Shown: positions 8,897 through 18,745, numbered from the stretch's first letter. The stretch is DNA of 59,952 bases from Planctomycetota bacterium (GCA_021791715.1 JAJYWB010000036.1:1-59952), one strand, 5' to 3'. Notes: generated from the sequence alone by a model not told the origin. Made by a program: numbers and translations.

Positions 8897-9319
8897 TCAA
8901 AGAAAAAGCCCGCGATAAAGCTCTTCGTTCTTTTTCAGAACGTATTCGAGGTCGCTTTCAAACCGTTCGGCGGGATATGTCGAGCGCGGTTCTTTTTTTC
9001 GAATGGTCGCGAGCCCTTCGGCCTCGAATTCGGCGATCATGCGTTCGATTCCGCGGATTGAAAGCCCGAACGATCGCGCGATTTTTTTCGCGTCTTTTCC
9101 GCGTGCAAGGTTTAAAATCACGCGGGCGAAATAATATTGCCGCAGGCTCTTGGGCCGTTTTATCATCCGACGCAGTTGCGCCGTATCGGCTTCGGTCAAA
9201 ACGATCGCCAAGTTTTGGAACCTTGGATCTCGTGGAATTCGTCGATCGATCGCGATCTCTTGCTCGATGACGCATAATAAATTCATCTTAACGCGAACGA
9301 ATCGGCGACGAAAGATCAT
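8897..9319 (-). CDS. Small helix-turn-helix protein
   Basis: The 140-residue product carries a homeodomain-like helix-turn-helix in the middle: ARVILNLARGKDAKKIARSF followed by GLSIRGIERMIAEFEAEGLA. That pattern resembles the N-terminal DNA-binding part of IS630-like transposases and related regulators, yet no catalytic domain or inverted repeats are adjacent. It could be a stand-alone regulator or a domesticated transposase fragment. A shorter start at ATG 9286 (MNLLCVIEQE) is equally plausible; neither start has a clear ribosome binding site. It lies convergent to the PDZ-protein gene and divergent from the next gene. Confidence 0.6.
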   Translation of the reverse strand: MIFRRRFVRVKMNLLCVIEQEIAIDRRIPRDPRFQNLAIVLTEADTAQLRRMIKRPKSLRQYYFARVILNLARGKDAKKIARSFGLSIRGIERMIAEFEAEGLATIRKKEPRSTYPAERFESDLEYVLKKNEELYRGLFL

Positions 9320-9529
9320 TCGGAATATTAATCAAATAAAATATTATATAAATGATATCAAGGAAATACTTGGACCGCGGAAACGACGACGCCGCGACTC
9401 CCGACTCCGAAATTCCACCTCGACCCCGTTGCGGCGGCGGTTCTCACACGGTATGAAGAGGTGTTTCCAATCACTCCGAAGGTTCTCAGGGACGAGACGA
9501 ATCGAATTCCTAACAGTAAGGGTGCAACC

Positions 9530-10630
9530 ATGACGAGGCGTATCCAGTTCGCGGCGATCGCCGCGGTTTTTCTGACCGGCTCGGTCGCTTTGGCGAAAGA
9601 TTCGGGGGAGGGGCTTGTAACCGGCGATCCCGGACTTAAATCCGCGGGAGCGCTGGCTTTCGGACCCAACGGAATTCTTTTTATCGGCGACTCCCAGGGT
9701 TCGGCGTTGGTCGCGATCGACACCGGCGATCAATCTCCGGGGCCTGTCGGCGGAACGTTCCAGATCGAAGGTATCGACGGCAAGATCGCGGGGGCGCTTG
9801 GGGTTAAGCCGCGCGATCTTTTGATCAACGACCTCGCGGTCAATCCGATCTCGGGCAAGGCGTATTTGTCGGTTTCGCGCGGTCGCGGACCCGACGCGGC
9901 GCCCGTACTCGTTCGCGCCGATCGGTCGGGTAAGGTCGAAATCGTCGCTTTGGAAAAGATCCCGTTCGCCAAGGTCGAGCTGGCGAATCCTCCCGATCCG
10001 AACGCCAAACAAATGGGTCAATCGCTTCGAACCGACGCGATCACCGACATCGCGTATCTCGACGGTAAGCTTTATGTCGCAAGGCTTTCGAACGAGGAAT
10101 TCTCGTCCAAGTTCCTCATGATTCCGTTCCCGTTCAAGAAGTCGGCGGACGAGGCGAGCGTTGAGATTTATCATGGGTCGCACGGTCGTCTGGAAACGAA
10201 ATCGCCGATCCGGACGTTCGTTCCGTTTGAGATCAAGGGGGAATCGTATTTGATGGCGGCGTATACGTGCACTCCGCTCGTGAAGGTTCCGGTCGCGGCG
10301 CTCAAGCCGGGGTCGCACGTCAAGGGGACGACGATCGCCGAGCTCGGCAATCGCAATCGACCGTTGGATATGATCACGTATACCAAGGGCGGCAAAACGT
10401 ATTTGCTTTTGGCGAACAGCAGCCGAGGCGTGATGAAGGTCGAGACAGAAGACGCCGACAAGCTGGCGCCGATCACCTCGCGTGTTCCCGACAAGCAAGG
10501 GTTGACTTACGAGACGATCGGCGGGCTCAAGGGGGTTGTGCAGCTTGATAAGCTCGGCGACAACCAGGCGTTGATCCTCACGCAGGCGGCCGACGGCGCG
10601 TTCAATTTGCAGTCGATCGACCTGCCGTGA
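9530..10630 (+). CDS. Secreted protein of unknown function, propeller-like
   Basis: The start is ATG 9530, preceded by TAAGGGTG. The 366-residue product has a signal peptide ending near VALAKDS. Segments such as SAGALAFGPNGILFIGDSQG and LAVNPISGKAYLSVSRG read like blades of a six-bladed beta propeller of the NHL/SMP-30 kind, but repeats are irregular and no catalytic residues are identifiable. A hairpin follows the stop. No neighbour points to a pathway. The family is unrecognised, though the coding call is strong. Confidence 0.8.
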   Translation: MTRRIQFAAIAAVFLTGSVALAKDSGEGLVTGDPGLKSAGALAFGPNGILFIGDSQGSALVAIDTGDQSPGPVGGTFQIEGIDGKIAGALGVKPRDLLINDLAVNPISGKAYLSVSRGRGPDAAPVLVRADRSGKVEIVALEKIPFAKVELANPPDPNAKQMGQSLRTDAITDIAYLDGKLYVARLSNEEFSSKFLMIPFPFKKSADEASVEIYHGSHGRLETKSPIRTFVPFEIKGESYLMAAYTCTPLVKVPVAALKPGSHVKGTTIAELGNRNRPLDMITYTKGGKTYLLLANSSRGVMKVETEDADKLAPITSRVPDKQGLTYETIGGLKGVVQLDKLGDNQALILTQAADGAFNLQSIDLP

Positions 10631-10654
10631 TTTTCGTCGATTCACTCCTTTAGC

Positions 10655-10692
10655 TCGGCTTCGCCCGCGATTTCGATTACGGGCGAAGCCGA
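10655..10692 (+). terminator. Hairpin after the propeller-like gene
   Basis: A perfect 13-pair stem joins 10655-10667 (TCGGCTTCGCCCG) to 10680-10692 with a 12-nt loop. There is no long T run, only ATGTAAGTTTCT, so termination may be partial. Confidence 0.6.
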
Positions 10693-11026
10693 ATGTAAGT
10701 TTCTAATGATGTTATTTCTTGTTGATGTATAGGGTTCGTGGTCGAGAGGTCGAACGGCGCCTTCCGGGGTTGAGTTCAATTCGGAGGAATTCTTAAAGTT
10801 GGTTCGGATATGTTCCATATCGGTTCTTTTAAAAGATTTTCGTCGGTCGTGTCGTACATGAAACGGTTCGCGGGGTTGTGATTCTGGCCGGCGGGTTGAC
10901 GCGACGGGTTTCGTTTTCTATAGTTAGGTGGAGATCGGCGCGAATGCATGCACGTCTTGGCGCGTCTCCCCGCGGTCTGTTTCTTGTATCGACCTTGGGC
11001 GCGGTCGGCTCTTCGAGACTCGATTG
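10693..11026. other. Intergenic leader upstream of the kinase gene
   Basis: This stretch contains an AT-rich part (10700-10735) and should hold the promoter of the kinase gene. The kinase frame stays open through its last 99 bases, but those codons do not look like conserved protein. Confidence 0.4.
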
Positions 11027-14000
11027 ATGATGGATCCCGATTCGCATCGTCCCGAAACGACCGGCGCTTGGCGTCGGGAACCGGGTACGAGCGACAACCC
11101 TGTGAAGCGCGATTCCGAAGCTCGCACGATGCGGCGAGCGGTCGGCGGCGTGGGGAGTACGGGTTCGGCGCCCGCTGCGGGACCGGTCGGCGCGGGCGGT
11201 TCCGTCGTTCCGGCGAGCGCGGGATCGACGCAAACGCGGGTTAAACCGAGACCCGTCGATTTTGGTTTTCCCGCGCCCGGGGATCGGATCGATATTTTCG
11301 AGCTGGTCGAGGTGATCGGCGCCGGCGGTATGGGGACGGTCTTTCGCGCGATCGACACCAAGCTGGAACGCCAGGTGGCGCTGAAGATATTGCCGCCCGA
11401 GCAATCGGGCGATAGCGATGTCGTGCAGCGGTTTTATCAAGAGGCGCGGGCCGCGGCTCGGCTCGATCACGAGAATATCGCTCGCGTTTACACGATCGAT
11501 CACGACGGCAAATATCATTATATCGCGTTCGAGTTTATCGAGGGAGACACCGTCCGCCGGCGGGTCGAGGAGCACGGTCCTCTGCCGATCGCCGAGGCGG
11601 TTAATTACACGCTCCAGATCGCGCACGCTCTCGTCCACGCGGCCGATCGCGGGGTGGTGCACCGCGACGTCAAGCCGTCGAACATCATCGTCACGCCGCA
11701 GGGGAGGGTGAAACTCGTCGACATGGGGCTGGCGCGGCGGTTCGAACGGCACCGCGACGACGGGCTCACCCAGAGCGGAATGACGCTCGGCACGTTTGAT
11801 TATATCAGCCCCGAGCAGGCGCGTGATCCCCGCGACGTCGACGCGCGGAGCGATCTTTATTCGCTGGGTTGTACGCTCTTTCATATGCTGACGGGTCGTC
11901 CGCCGTTTCCCGAGGGAACGGTGTTGCAGAAGCTGCTTCAGCATCAGGAGGAGCCTCCTCCCGACGTTCGGGCGCTCAATCCCGCGGTGCCCGACGATTT
12001 ATCGGCGATTTTGGTTAAGTTGATGGAGAAGGATCGCGAGCGGCGGTATCAAACTCCCGAGCAGCTCGTGCGTGATTTGTTGACGATGGCCGGCAAGCTG
12101 GGATTGCGATCGGTGAGTCCCGAGGGGCTCATCTGGATGTCGGCGACGACCCCGCAAACGTGGATGCGGCATCTGGTTTGGGCGATACCCGGATTTCTGC
12201 TGACGGCGATCGTCGCGGTTTTGGTGTGGTGGCAAGAATCGACCGGAGACGAATCGGCCGGGGACGCGAACCACGCGGGCCCTTTGATCGTCGCCAAAAC
12301 GCCCGGATCGTCGCCGTCGCCGCGGTCGCAGGCTTCGGGAGGGGGCGATTCTTCGGGTTCGCTCGCGGCGGGATCGAGCACGACCGTCGTCGCGGCGAAG
12401 GCCGACGACGCGCCGCGGGGAGCGTCGAAGACGATCGTCAGGTCGTCGGACGATTTGGCGAAGGCGATCGAGTCCGCGGCCGATCATGGAGTCGTCGTTT
12501 TGGCCGACGAGGGGCCTTATTGGATTCCGGCGCCCAGGCCGACGCGCGATCGCAAAGGATTCGCCGCGGGGATTCGGCTTTACGGCAAAACGCTGACGAT
12601 CCAGGCTCAAGCGGGTGTTCGACCCGTGTTGACATTCGACGACGGCGCCGCGGCGGGGTCGGCGACGATCGGCGACGAGACGATGTTCGAGATCCGCGAC
12701 GGTCGCGTCGTCTTCGAGGGGTTGATCTTCCATGTCGACGCGGGCGAATCGGACGCCGCGCGGTCGGCTCTTGTCGTCGACGGCGCCGAACTGACGGCGC
12801 GCGATTGCCAGTTCCTCGGCAAAGGAGAGGCGATTTCGCGTCGACCGGGATCGGCGGTTCATATCATCAATCGAGAGCCGCGTGTCGCGGGCGATCGACC
12901 CGCGGCGATTCGCTTTGAATCGTGTCATTTCGATCCCGGTCCGGTCGCTTTTCGCGGCGACGGACCGATCGACCTCAACCTACTCGATTGCACGATCGCC
13001 GCGTCCGAATCGGCGTTTCGAATCGAGAACGCCTCGGCGATCGCCTCGGCGGCTTCGACGATTACTTTAGTACATGTGTCTATTTTAATCGGCGAAAGCC
13101 CCGTGTTCGATTTCCGCGACGCGACGACGCGGGTTCGGATCGACGATTCGGTGATTGCGGGGCGCGCCGACGCGTCGGGAACTTTAATCGCGATCGACGA
13201 CCCCGCGACGCTCGACTGGTTCGGACGCGGCAATTTATACGGCCGGGTACGGTCGTTTTTGCAACCGACACGATCGGGAGCGTCCGCGATCGATCGGTTT
13301 GAAAACTGGCGGGTCGCGGCGCGCGAGCTGCGTGAAAGCGGGTCGATCGCGGTCGACGATCTCGTTTGGCGCGTTCCCAATCCCCGCGCCTCGCTTTCAC
13401 AAGAGAATCCGACACGATCGTTCCAGGTCGCCGCGGCGGATCGCCCGGCGATCGACACGGGCGCGCGATCAAGCCCGTGGGGCCGAATTCCCGCCGCGCC
13501 GTTCCACGAAAGAGCCGCCGTCGCCGCGAACGGCACGGGCGAAAGCGGGGAAAAGGCCGCGACTCAGCGTTCCGATCGAGTCAAGAAATTAGAGCTTGAT
13601 AATATACCTTTGCGACCCTCCGCCGTAACCGAGCCGTTCGACGCGACCGCGACGAACAAGGTTCGAAGCGGGCTCGAGGTTCGATCGACCGGCGAGGAGG
13701 GGGCTTTGGCCGGAGGGGGTTCGTCGGCGGCCAAAGCGGCCGAAACGACGGTGAACAAGCCCTCGGAATCGACGCCGAAGCGATTTTCGGGGGCGGAAAC
13801 GTCGGCGGGATTGGATTCCACGGCGTCGGTGGATGCGAAACCGACCGATGCGTATGCGGATCCGATCGACGGCGCGTTCGCTCAGATGGCGGTGACGCCG
13901 ATGATCACACAACCTCCGGTCGATACCGAATCCGCCGTCGCCGCGGTGAAACGCGGGAATCAGGGGGAGTTCACCGAGGGCTCGGGAGAATCGGCGAAGG

Positions 14001-15328
14001 CGCGGGACGTCGATCGTACGTCGACCGCGGGGACGAGCGAAGAACCGGCGTCGCGTTCGAGTCGATCGGCGACATCGACCGACGCGGCGAAGGAGATCAA
14101 GCCTTCGATCTCGATTAAACCGAGCGGAAACGAAGGGGAGGAGGGGGCTTTGATCGAATCGTCGACGAAGCCTTCGTCGGCTTCGATCAAGGCCGAAGCG
14201 ATTCGAACTTCGGCTCGGTTTCTCGAATCGTATCGCGCGTTGGGGGCTCGGGGCGGAGTGCTTAGGATCGCGTCGGACGCCGATTTCGAGCTTCCCACAA
14301 TTGAAATAGGCGGTCGAGCGCGGTGTCGGATCGTCGCCGACGCGGGTTCGACGCGTCCCAAGATTCGCTTTCAGCCGGGTCGTTCGGCGCCCGACGCTCC
14401 CGCGTTGCGAGCCCCTTTGTTTTTGATCGAGCCCGGCGGATCGCTCGTCGTCGAGGGGATCGACGTGATTTTGGAGGAGAAGCGCGCTCCCGAGAACGGA
14501 CGCTGGTCGGCTTTCGCGATCCGCGAGGGAACGGATTTACATTTGACATCATGTTCAGTAACGGTCGAGGGGGAACATCCGCGGTCGTCGCTCATCGCGG
14601 TGCGAGCGGGTGAGGACGAACTCGATCTCGGCGTCGGTCTCGAGAACGGCGAGGCGCTTTCGGCGGGGGTTCGCATCGACGATTGCCTGCTCCGCGGCGG
14701 CGGCGACACGATCGATGTCGCTCCCGGTCGTCGGCTCGACGTCGCGGTGAGCGACGCGCTCATCGCGACGGGGGGAGCTTTCGTCCACACGCACGCGACC
14801 GCGAAAGAGACGGTTTCGGGTCCGATCAATATCGCCTTGCGCCAGGTTACTTGGATTGGTTCGGGAGGGTTGGCCGCGCTCGACGCCGCTCAGGGGGAAA
14901 CCGAGATGCCGCCGCTCGAGATCGTCGTCCGCGATTCGATCCTGGCGACGACCTCGGATCGATCGCCGATCATCAAAATCAGCCCCAAATCCCCCCTCGA
15001 CCCGCTCCGCGACCCGATCCGATGGGAAGGGCACGGCGTCGCATATCATCAAGTTCAAACGTACCGAATCGACGAATCGCCTCGTCCCGGCGAGCCGCAC
15101 AAGGTTTACGATCAGGCGGCGTGGGAGATGCTCGTCGGTTCGCGCGAGGACGCTCCGATTCACGGCGATCTCAAATTCCTCGCCCCCTGGCCGCTCGTCA
15201 AAAAACCGTGGACGATCGGTCGGACCGACGCGGCGCTCGCGCCCGATCGGCCCGCTCCCGCGGCGGGCGCCGACCTCGATCGCGTTCCCGAACCCTCGCT
15301 CCGATTAAATGAAAACAGCAATAATTGA
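11027..15328 (+). CDS. Membrane Ser/Thr protein kinase with ~1000-residue beta-helix-like exterior
   Basis: The 1433-residue product starts at ATG 11027 or 11030 (frame open to 10928). The kinase domain spans about residues 85-360: IGAGGMGTVFRA (glycine loop), VALKILP (Lys), GVVHRDVKPSNI (catalytic loop), DMG where most kinases have DFG, and GTFDYISPEQA. One membrane segment follows near residues 380-402 (LVWAIPGFLLTAIVAVLVWW). The remaining ~1000 residues contain two blocks (about 470-800 and 1060-1420) of parallel beta-helix/pectate-lyase-like sequence such as FEIRDGRVVFEGLIFHVDAG and LIEPGGSLVVEGIDVILEE. A Ser/Thr/Ala-rich linker joins them. The layout suggests a receptor kinase that senses an extracellular polymer; the ligand is unknown. 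Confidence 0.9.
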   Translation: MMDPDSHRPETTGAWRREPGTSDNPVKRDSEARTMRRAVGGVGSTGSAPAAGPVGAGGSVVPASAGSTQTRVKPRPVDFGFPAPGDRIDIFELVEVIGAGGMGTVFRAIDTKLERQVALKILPPEQSGDSDVVQRFYQEARAAARLDHENIARVYTIDHDGKYHYIAFEFIEGDTVRRRVEEHGPLPIAEAVNYTLQIAHALVHAADRGVVHRDVKPSNIIVTPQGRVKLVDMGLARRFERHRDDGLTQSGMTLGTFDYISPEQARDPRDVDARSDLYSLGCTLFHMLTGRPPFPEGTVLQKLLQHQEEPPPDVRALNPAVPDDLSAILVKLMEKDRERRYQTPEQLVRDLLTMAGKLGLRSVSPEGLIWMSATTPQTWMRHLVWAIPGFLLTAIVAVLVWWQESTGDESAGDANHAGPLIVAKTPGSSPSPRSQASGGGDSSGSLAAGSSTTVVAAKADDAPRGASKTIVRSSDDLAKAIESAADHGVVVLADEGPYWIPAPRPTRDRKGFAAGIRLYGKTLTIQAQAGVRPVLTFDDGAAAGSATIGDETMFEIRDGRVVFEGLIFHVDAGESDAARSALVVDGAELTARDCQFLGKGEAISRRPGSAVHIINREPRVAGDRPAAIRFESCHFDPGPVAFRGDGPIDLNLLDCTIAASESAFRIENASAIASAASTITLVHVSILIGESPVFDFRDATTRVRIDDSVIAGRADASGTLIAIDDPATLDWFGRGNLYGRVRSFLQPTRSGASAIDRFENWRVAARELRESGSIAVDDLVWRVPNPRASLSQENPTRSFQVAAADRPAIDTGARSSPWGRIPAAPFHERAAVAANGTGESGEKAATQRSDRVKKLELDNIPLRPSAVTEPFDATATNKVRSGLEVRSTGEEGALAGGGSSAAKAAETTVNKPSESTPKRFSGAETSAGLDSTASVDAKPTDAYADPIDGAFAQMAVTPMITQPPVDTESAVAAVKRGNQGEFTEGSGESAKARDVDRTSTAGTSEEPASRSSRSATSTDAAKEIKPSISIKPSGNEGEEGALIESSTKPSSASIKAEAIRTSARFLESYRALGARGGVLRIASDADFELPTIEIGGRARCRIVADAGSTRPKIRFQPGRSAPDAPALRAPLFLIEPGGSLVVEGIDVILEEKRAPENGRWSAFAIREGTDLHLTSCSVTVEGEHPRSSLIAVRAGEDELDLGVGLENGEALSAGVRIDDCLLRGGGDTIDVAPGRRLDVAVSDALIATGGAFVHTHATAKETVSGPINIALRQVTWIGSGGLAALDAAQGETEMPPLEIVVRDSILATTSDRSPIIKISPKSPLDPLRDPIRWEGHGVAYHQVQTYRIDESPRPGEPHKVYDQAAWEMLVGSREDAPIHGDLKFLAPWPLVKKPWTIGRTDAALAPDRPAPAAGADLDRVPEPSLRLNENSNN

Positions 15329-15406
15329 TCACAAGTATTTGGTCAAATCAAAACGGCGACGACCGATCATAAGCTTTTATTCAATTGTGTAGTTGATTTC
15401 ATCAAA

Positions 15407-16669
15407 TTAGTTCTTGGTAAATAATGATCCGAGGATTGGAACGGCGGCTTTGAGATCGTTTTGTTTCAATCGCGTTTCGGCTTCTTGAAGCGTCCGTAGC
15501 GTCGACTCCCGGAACGGAACCGCCGATCCCGGCGGGGGGGGATCGGCGACGAGACGATCGGCGATCGTCGCGATCAAGACGTCGAGTCCGTCGCCCCGTT
15601 CGGCCGAGACGACGAGTCGGGAACGATCGACGCCGATCCGTTCGACCTCGGTTTCGCTCCAGGCGCAAGCGAGATCGGCTTTATTGGCGGTTTGAATCGG
15701 CGCGAACGGGGCGAGTTCGTCGATCAGCTTGAAATCGTCGCGATCGAGCGGACGCGATCGATCAAATAATAGTATAACTAAATCAGCGCTTTTGTATGCT
15801 TTGATCGCCAGATCGATTCCCATCGATTCGATCTCTCGCGTCGTCTCGCGGATACCCGCGGTGTCGACGAGTTCGACCGGAAGTCCGTCGATCGCGGTAC
15901 GTTCGGTCACGAGATCGCGGGTCGTTCCTGGAGCGGGGTCGACGATCGCTCGGCCGTATCCCGCGAGGGCGTTGAGCAATCGGCTTTTGCCGACGTTGGG
16001 CTTTCCCGCGATCACGACTCGAAAGCCTTCGACAAGTTTCGTTCCCCACGAACCGCGCGCGATGAGCCGACGAATCCGTTCCAGAGCCGAATCGGGATCC
16101 CGGTCGATCATCTCGAGGATCTCTACGATTTCACGGTCGATCGCTCCCGCGGCCTGATCGAGCAAGATCTTGGCGACGCGCGTCGTCGAGGCGCCCTCGA
16201 GAGCGCGTCGAGCCTCCGCGATCAGTCCCGAAGGGCTCGTTTCAATCGTCCACCGGGAAGCGTCGACCCGCTCGGCGCCGGCTTCGACGAACGCTCTCGT
16301 CACCAGCTCGATCGCGGCCGCCCCGCCGTGACAATGAACCTCGACGCTCTCAAACCGAGCGAGTCCTATTGATTCTAGTATTTGAAGATACTTGAGATCG
16401 TCGATGGAAACGACGACTTCGTCCCCCGTTCCCGCGCCGATGCGTCCCAACCGCGATCGACCGGGAGGGGTTTCGATCAATCGCGCGCCGAAGGCGGGAC
16501 GAAAGACGCGATCGGCGAGTTCGATCGCTCCGGGTCCCCACGCCTTCAGCGATCCGATCGCTCCCGCGCCTCGCGGAGTGAGAAGACAAATCCGCACGCG
16601 ATCTTTATTGGTTGAATCGTTCACGTGATTAAAAAGATTGTATTGAGATATCAAACGCTGTTTTTGCAA
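15407..16669 (-). CDS. mnmE: MnmE/TrmE-like tRNA modification GTPase, divergent and lacking the C-terminal Cys motif
   Basis: The product (up to 420 aa) has an N-terminal part with VEVHCHGGAAAIELV, like the tetrahydrofolate-binding region of MnmE. Its GTPase domain is complete: GKPNVGKSRLL, PGTTRDLV, DTAGIRE and TANKAD. MnmE works with MnmG to modify U34 of certain tRNAs. Family members normally end in C-[IVL]-G-K, whose Cys is needed for modification. This one ends GSLFTKN and has no such motif; the conserved N-terminal PGEF...NGK...QAEA stretch is also missing. It may be a GTPase with altered function. The start is unclear: ATG 16669 overlaps coaX by 41 nt, and GTG 16624 would remove the overlap. 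Confidence 0.8.
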   Translation of the reverse strand: MQKQRLISQYNLFNHVNDSTNKDRVRICLLTPRGAGAIGSLKAWGPGAIELADRVFRPAFGARLIETPPGRSRLGRIGAGTGDEVVVSIDDLKYLQILESIGLARFESVEVHCHGGAAAIELVTRAFVEAGAERVDASRWTIETSPSGLIAEARRALEGASTTRVAKILLDQAAGAIDREIVEILEMIDRDPDSALERIRRLIARGSWGTKLVEGFRVVIAGKPNVGKSRLLNALAGYGRAIVDPAPGTTRDLVTERTAIDGLPVELVDTAGIRETTREIESMGIDLAIKAYKSADLVILLFDRSRPLDRDDFKLIDELAPFAPIQTANKADLACAWSETEVERIGVDRSRLVVSAERGDGLDVLIATIADRLVADPPPPGSAVPFRESTLRTLQEAETRLKQNDLKAAVPILGSLFTKN

Positions 16670-17414
16670 GGCCGATCAACGTCAGCTCGGGAATCGCTCG
16701 ATCGATTCTTCCTTGCGATCGCCGGGCGAAGAATCGCGCGTCGCCTCCCGAGGCGACGACGACGGGCCGATCGATCTCGTTTTCACACTGAAGATCAATC
16801 ATGTAATTGACCGAACCGATCGTCCCCCAGTAAACTCCCGCGGCGATCGCGTCTTGGGTTCGAAGCCCGAGCGTCGCCGGGGATTGTGCGTGATCGAGAT
16901 CGATCGCGGGTTCGACGAACGGGAGTTTGGCCGCGCCGATGTTGAGAGCGCTCGCGGCGATCCTCATTCCCGGAGCGATCGCTCCGCCGATCCAAAACCC
17001 GTCGCGATCGATCCGCTCGATCGTGATCGCGGTTCCGCATAAAACGACGACGATCGGTCGTCCTGCACCGACGATCGAACGAGCCGCGACGACGGCGAGC
17101 GCGCGATCGGCGCCCGCGCGTTCGGGTTCGCTCAGCCGATTGGGCGCGCCGACCTCGCTCGCGGATCGATACCAAACGACTCGCTCAGGCGAATATTCAT
17201 GGATAATTTGATCAAGCCGGGTCTCGACGGGGGGATTGACCGACGAGATCGCCCAAGCGTCTCCTACGGCGCCGGCGATCGTCGATCGAATCTCGTCGCG
17301 CCAAGTATCGACGTTTTTAACGGATAATGAAATAACATCAAGAAGAGATTTTGATTCGTCGATTCGGCCGAGTTTGAGCCTGGAATTGCCGAGATCGGCG
17401 ACGAATCGGGTCAT
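16629..17414 (-). CDS. coaX: Type III pantothenate kinase CoaX
   Basis: CoaX phosphorylates pantothenate as the first step of coenzyme A synthesis. The 261-residue product has the ASKHA-fold marks of the family: FVADLGNSRLKLGRI (phosphate loop), RAGADRALAVVAA, VVLCGTAITIE and GGAIAPGMRIAASALNIGAA. The start is ATG 17414: GAGGGG at 17419-17424 lies four bases upstream and overlaps the obgE stop, so translation is likely coupled to obgE. A longer frame begins at TTG 17426. The gene sits between obgE and the mnmE-like gene in one minus-strand transcription unit. Confidence 0.93.
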   Translation of the reverse strand: MTRFVADLGNSRLKLGRIDESKSLLDVISLSVKNVDTWRDEIRSTIAGAVGDAWAISSVNPPVETRLDQIIHEYSPERVVWYRSASEVGAPNRLSEPERAGADRALAVVAARSIVGAGRPIVVVLCGTAITIERIDRDGFWIGGAIAPGMRIAASALNIGAAKLPFVEPAIDLDHAQSPATLGLRTQDAIAAGVYWGTIGSVNYMIDLQCENEIDRPVVVASGGDARFFARRSQGRIDRAIPELTLIGLAKTAFDISIQSF

Positions 17415-17422
17415 GGAACCCC

Positions 17423-18598
17423 TCAAACCGTTTCGACGATCGATCCGACGATCTCGTTCGCTTGGGGGGCGATCGATTCGCCCGCGTCGGGAGCGGCGGC
17501 CTCGGCTCTCTCGGATCGCGCTCCGACGCGAGACGATCCGGCGTTACGTTCCTCGTCGACGTTCGTCGGGTCGAGCGGGGCGACCGTCTCGTTCGCCGCG
17601 TCATTCACTTTTAGAGATCGGCATAATTCGATCATTTTTGAGATCAGTTCGGGCGTTCCCGAGCCGTCGACCGACGAGATCGTGAGGACTTCTCGATCGA
17701 GTTCGGCGGCGATTCTTTTCGCGGATTCGCGGGCGCCCGTCAGATCCATTTTGGTGACGACGACGAGCTCGGGACGTTCGGAAAGAGTTTTACTGTAGTG
17801 ATCGAGTTCGCCGCGAATCGTCCTGTAATTTTCGACCGGGTCCGATCCGTCGATCGGAACGGCTTCAATCAGATGAACAAGTAAACGTGTGCGTTCAACA
17901 TGGCGCAAGAATTCGTGACCCAATCCGTGGCCGAGATGCGCCCCCTCGATCAACCCCGGGATGTCGGCGACGACGAGTCCGCCTTCCCCCTCGAACGCGA
18001 CCATTCCCAAATTGGGATATTTGGTGGTGAACGGGTAATCGGCGATCTCGGGATGCGCGCGGGAGATCCGCGAAAGGAGCGTCGATTTGCCCGCGTTCGG
18101 CAGGCCGATGAGCCCGACGTCGGCGATCACTTTGAGTTCGAGCGAGATCCAGCGTTCCTCGCCGATCTCCCCCGTCTCGCGTTTTCGCGGGGCGCGATCG
18201 GTGCTCGATTTAAAGTGCGTGTTGCCGTGTCCGCCTCGGCCGCCCCGCGCCGCGACGACCGAATCCCCCGCGACCTTTAAATCGCGGAGGATATGTCCCC
18301 GTTCACGGTCGCGGACGATCGTTCCCGGAGGTACGTCGATCACGCAATCGTCAGACGATCGTCCGTGCTTTTTCGACCCCTGGCCGTGATAGCCCCGTTC
18401 ACCCTTCCAATGGCGTTGAAACGAGAGATGAGCGAGATTCGTCAAGCCCTCGACGGCGCGAATGATCACGCTTCCGCCGTCGCCGCCGTCGCCGCCGTCG
18501 GGCCCCCCTCGAGGCACGTACTTCTCACGACGAAAGCTCACGACCCCGTCGCCCCCGTCTCCGCCTTTCACGTAGATTTCAACTCTATCTACAAACAT
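17423..18598 (-). CDS. obgE: GTPase ObgE/CgtA
   Basis: Obg is an essential GTPase tied to late assembly of the large ribosomal subunit and to stress control. The 391-residue protein has the glycine-rich Obg domain (about residues 1-158, with GGDGGDGVVSFRREKYVPRG), then the G domain: GLPNAGKSTLLSRIS, the switch PFTTKYPNLG, DIPGLIEGAHLG, and VVTKMDL. A low-complexity tail of about 60 residues, rich in Ala, Glu and Asp, follows. It lies downstream of rpmA, the common rpmA-obg order, although a hairpin lies between them. The rplU (L21) gene that usually precedes rpmA is not here. Confidence 0.96.
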   Translation of the reverse strand: MFVDRVEIYVKGGDGGDGVVSFRREKYVPRGGPDGGDGGDGGSVIIRAVEGLTNLAHLSFQRHWKGERGYHGQGSKKHGRSSDDCVIDVPPGTIVRDRERGHILRDLKVAGDSVVAARGGRGGHGNTHFKSSTDRAPRKRETGEIGEERWISLELKVIADVGLIGLPNAGKSTLLSRISRAHPEIADYPFTTKYPNLGMVAFEGEGGLVVADIPGLIEGAHLGHGLGHEFLRHVERTRLLVHLIEAVPIDGSDPVENYRTIRGELDHYSKTLSERPELVVVTKMDLTGARESAKRIAAELDREVLTISSVDGSGTPELISKMIELCRSLKVNDAANETVAPLDPTNVDEERNAGSSRVGARSERAEAAAPDAGESIAPQANEIVGSIVETV

Positions 18599-18671
18599 AT
18601 TCTATATATCCAAATGCGAATACAGAATGTTCGCTTATTACGATCCTTGGAAGCGTGCGCGGCGCGTAAAT

Positions 18672-18705
18672 AAACGACGCGAGGCTTTCCGCAAGCGCCG
18701 CGTCG
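18672..18705 (-). terminator. Hairpin between rpmA and obgE
   Basis: On the minus strand a stem CGACGCG/CGCGTCG (18699-18705 with 18675-18681), with further pairing inside, is followed by TTTATTTA. It may terminate or attenuate transcription from rpmA into obgE. Confidence 0.6.
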
Positions 18706-18745
18706 CTCGATGATTCACCGAGGGGGTCATAAAAGCCGATTCGGC

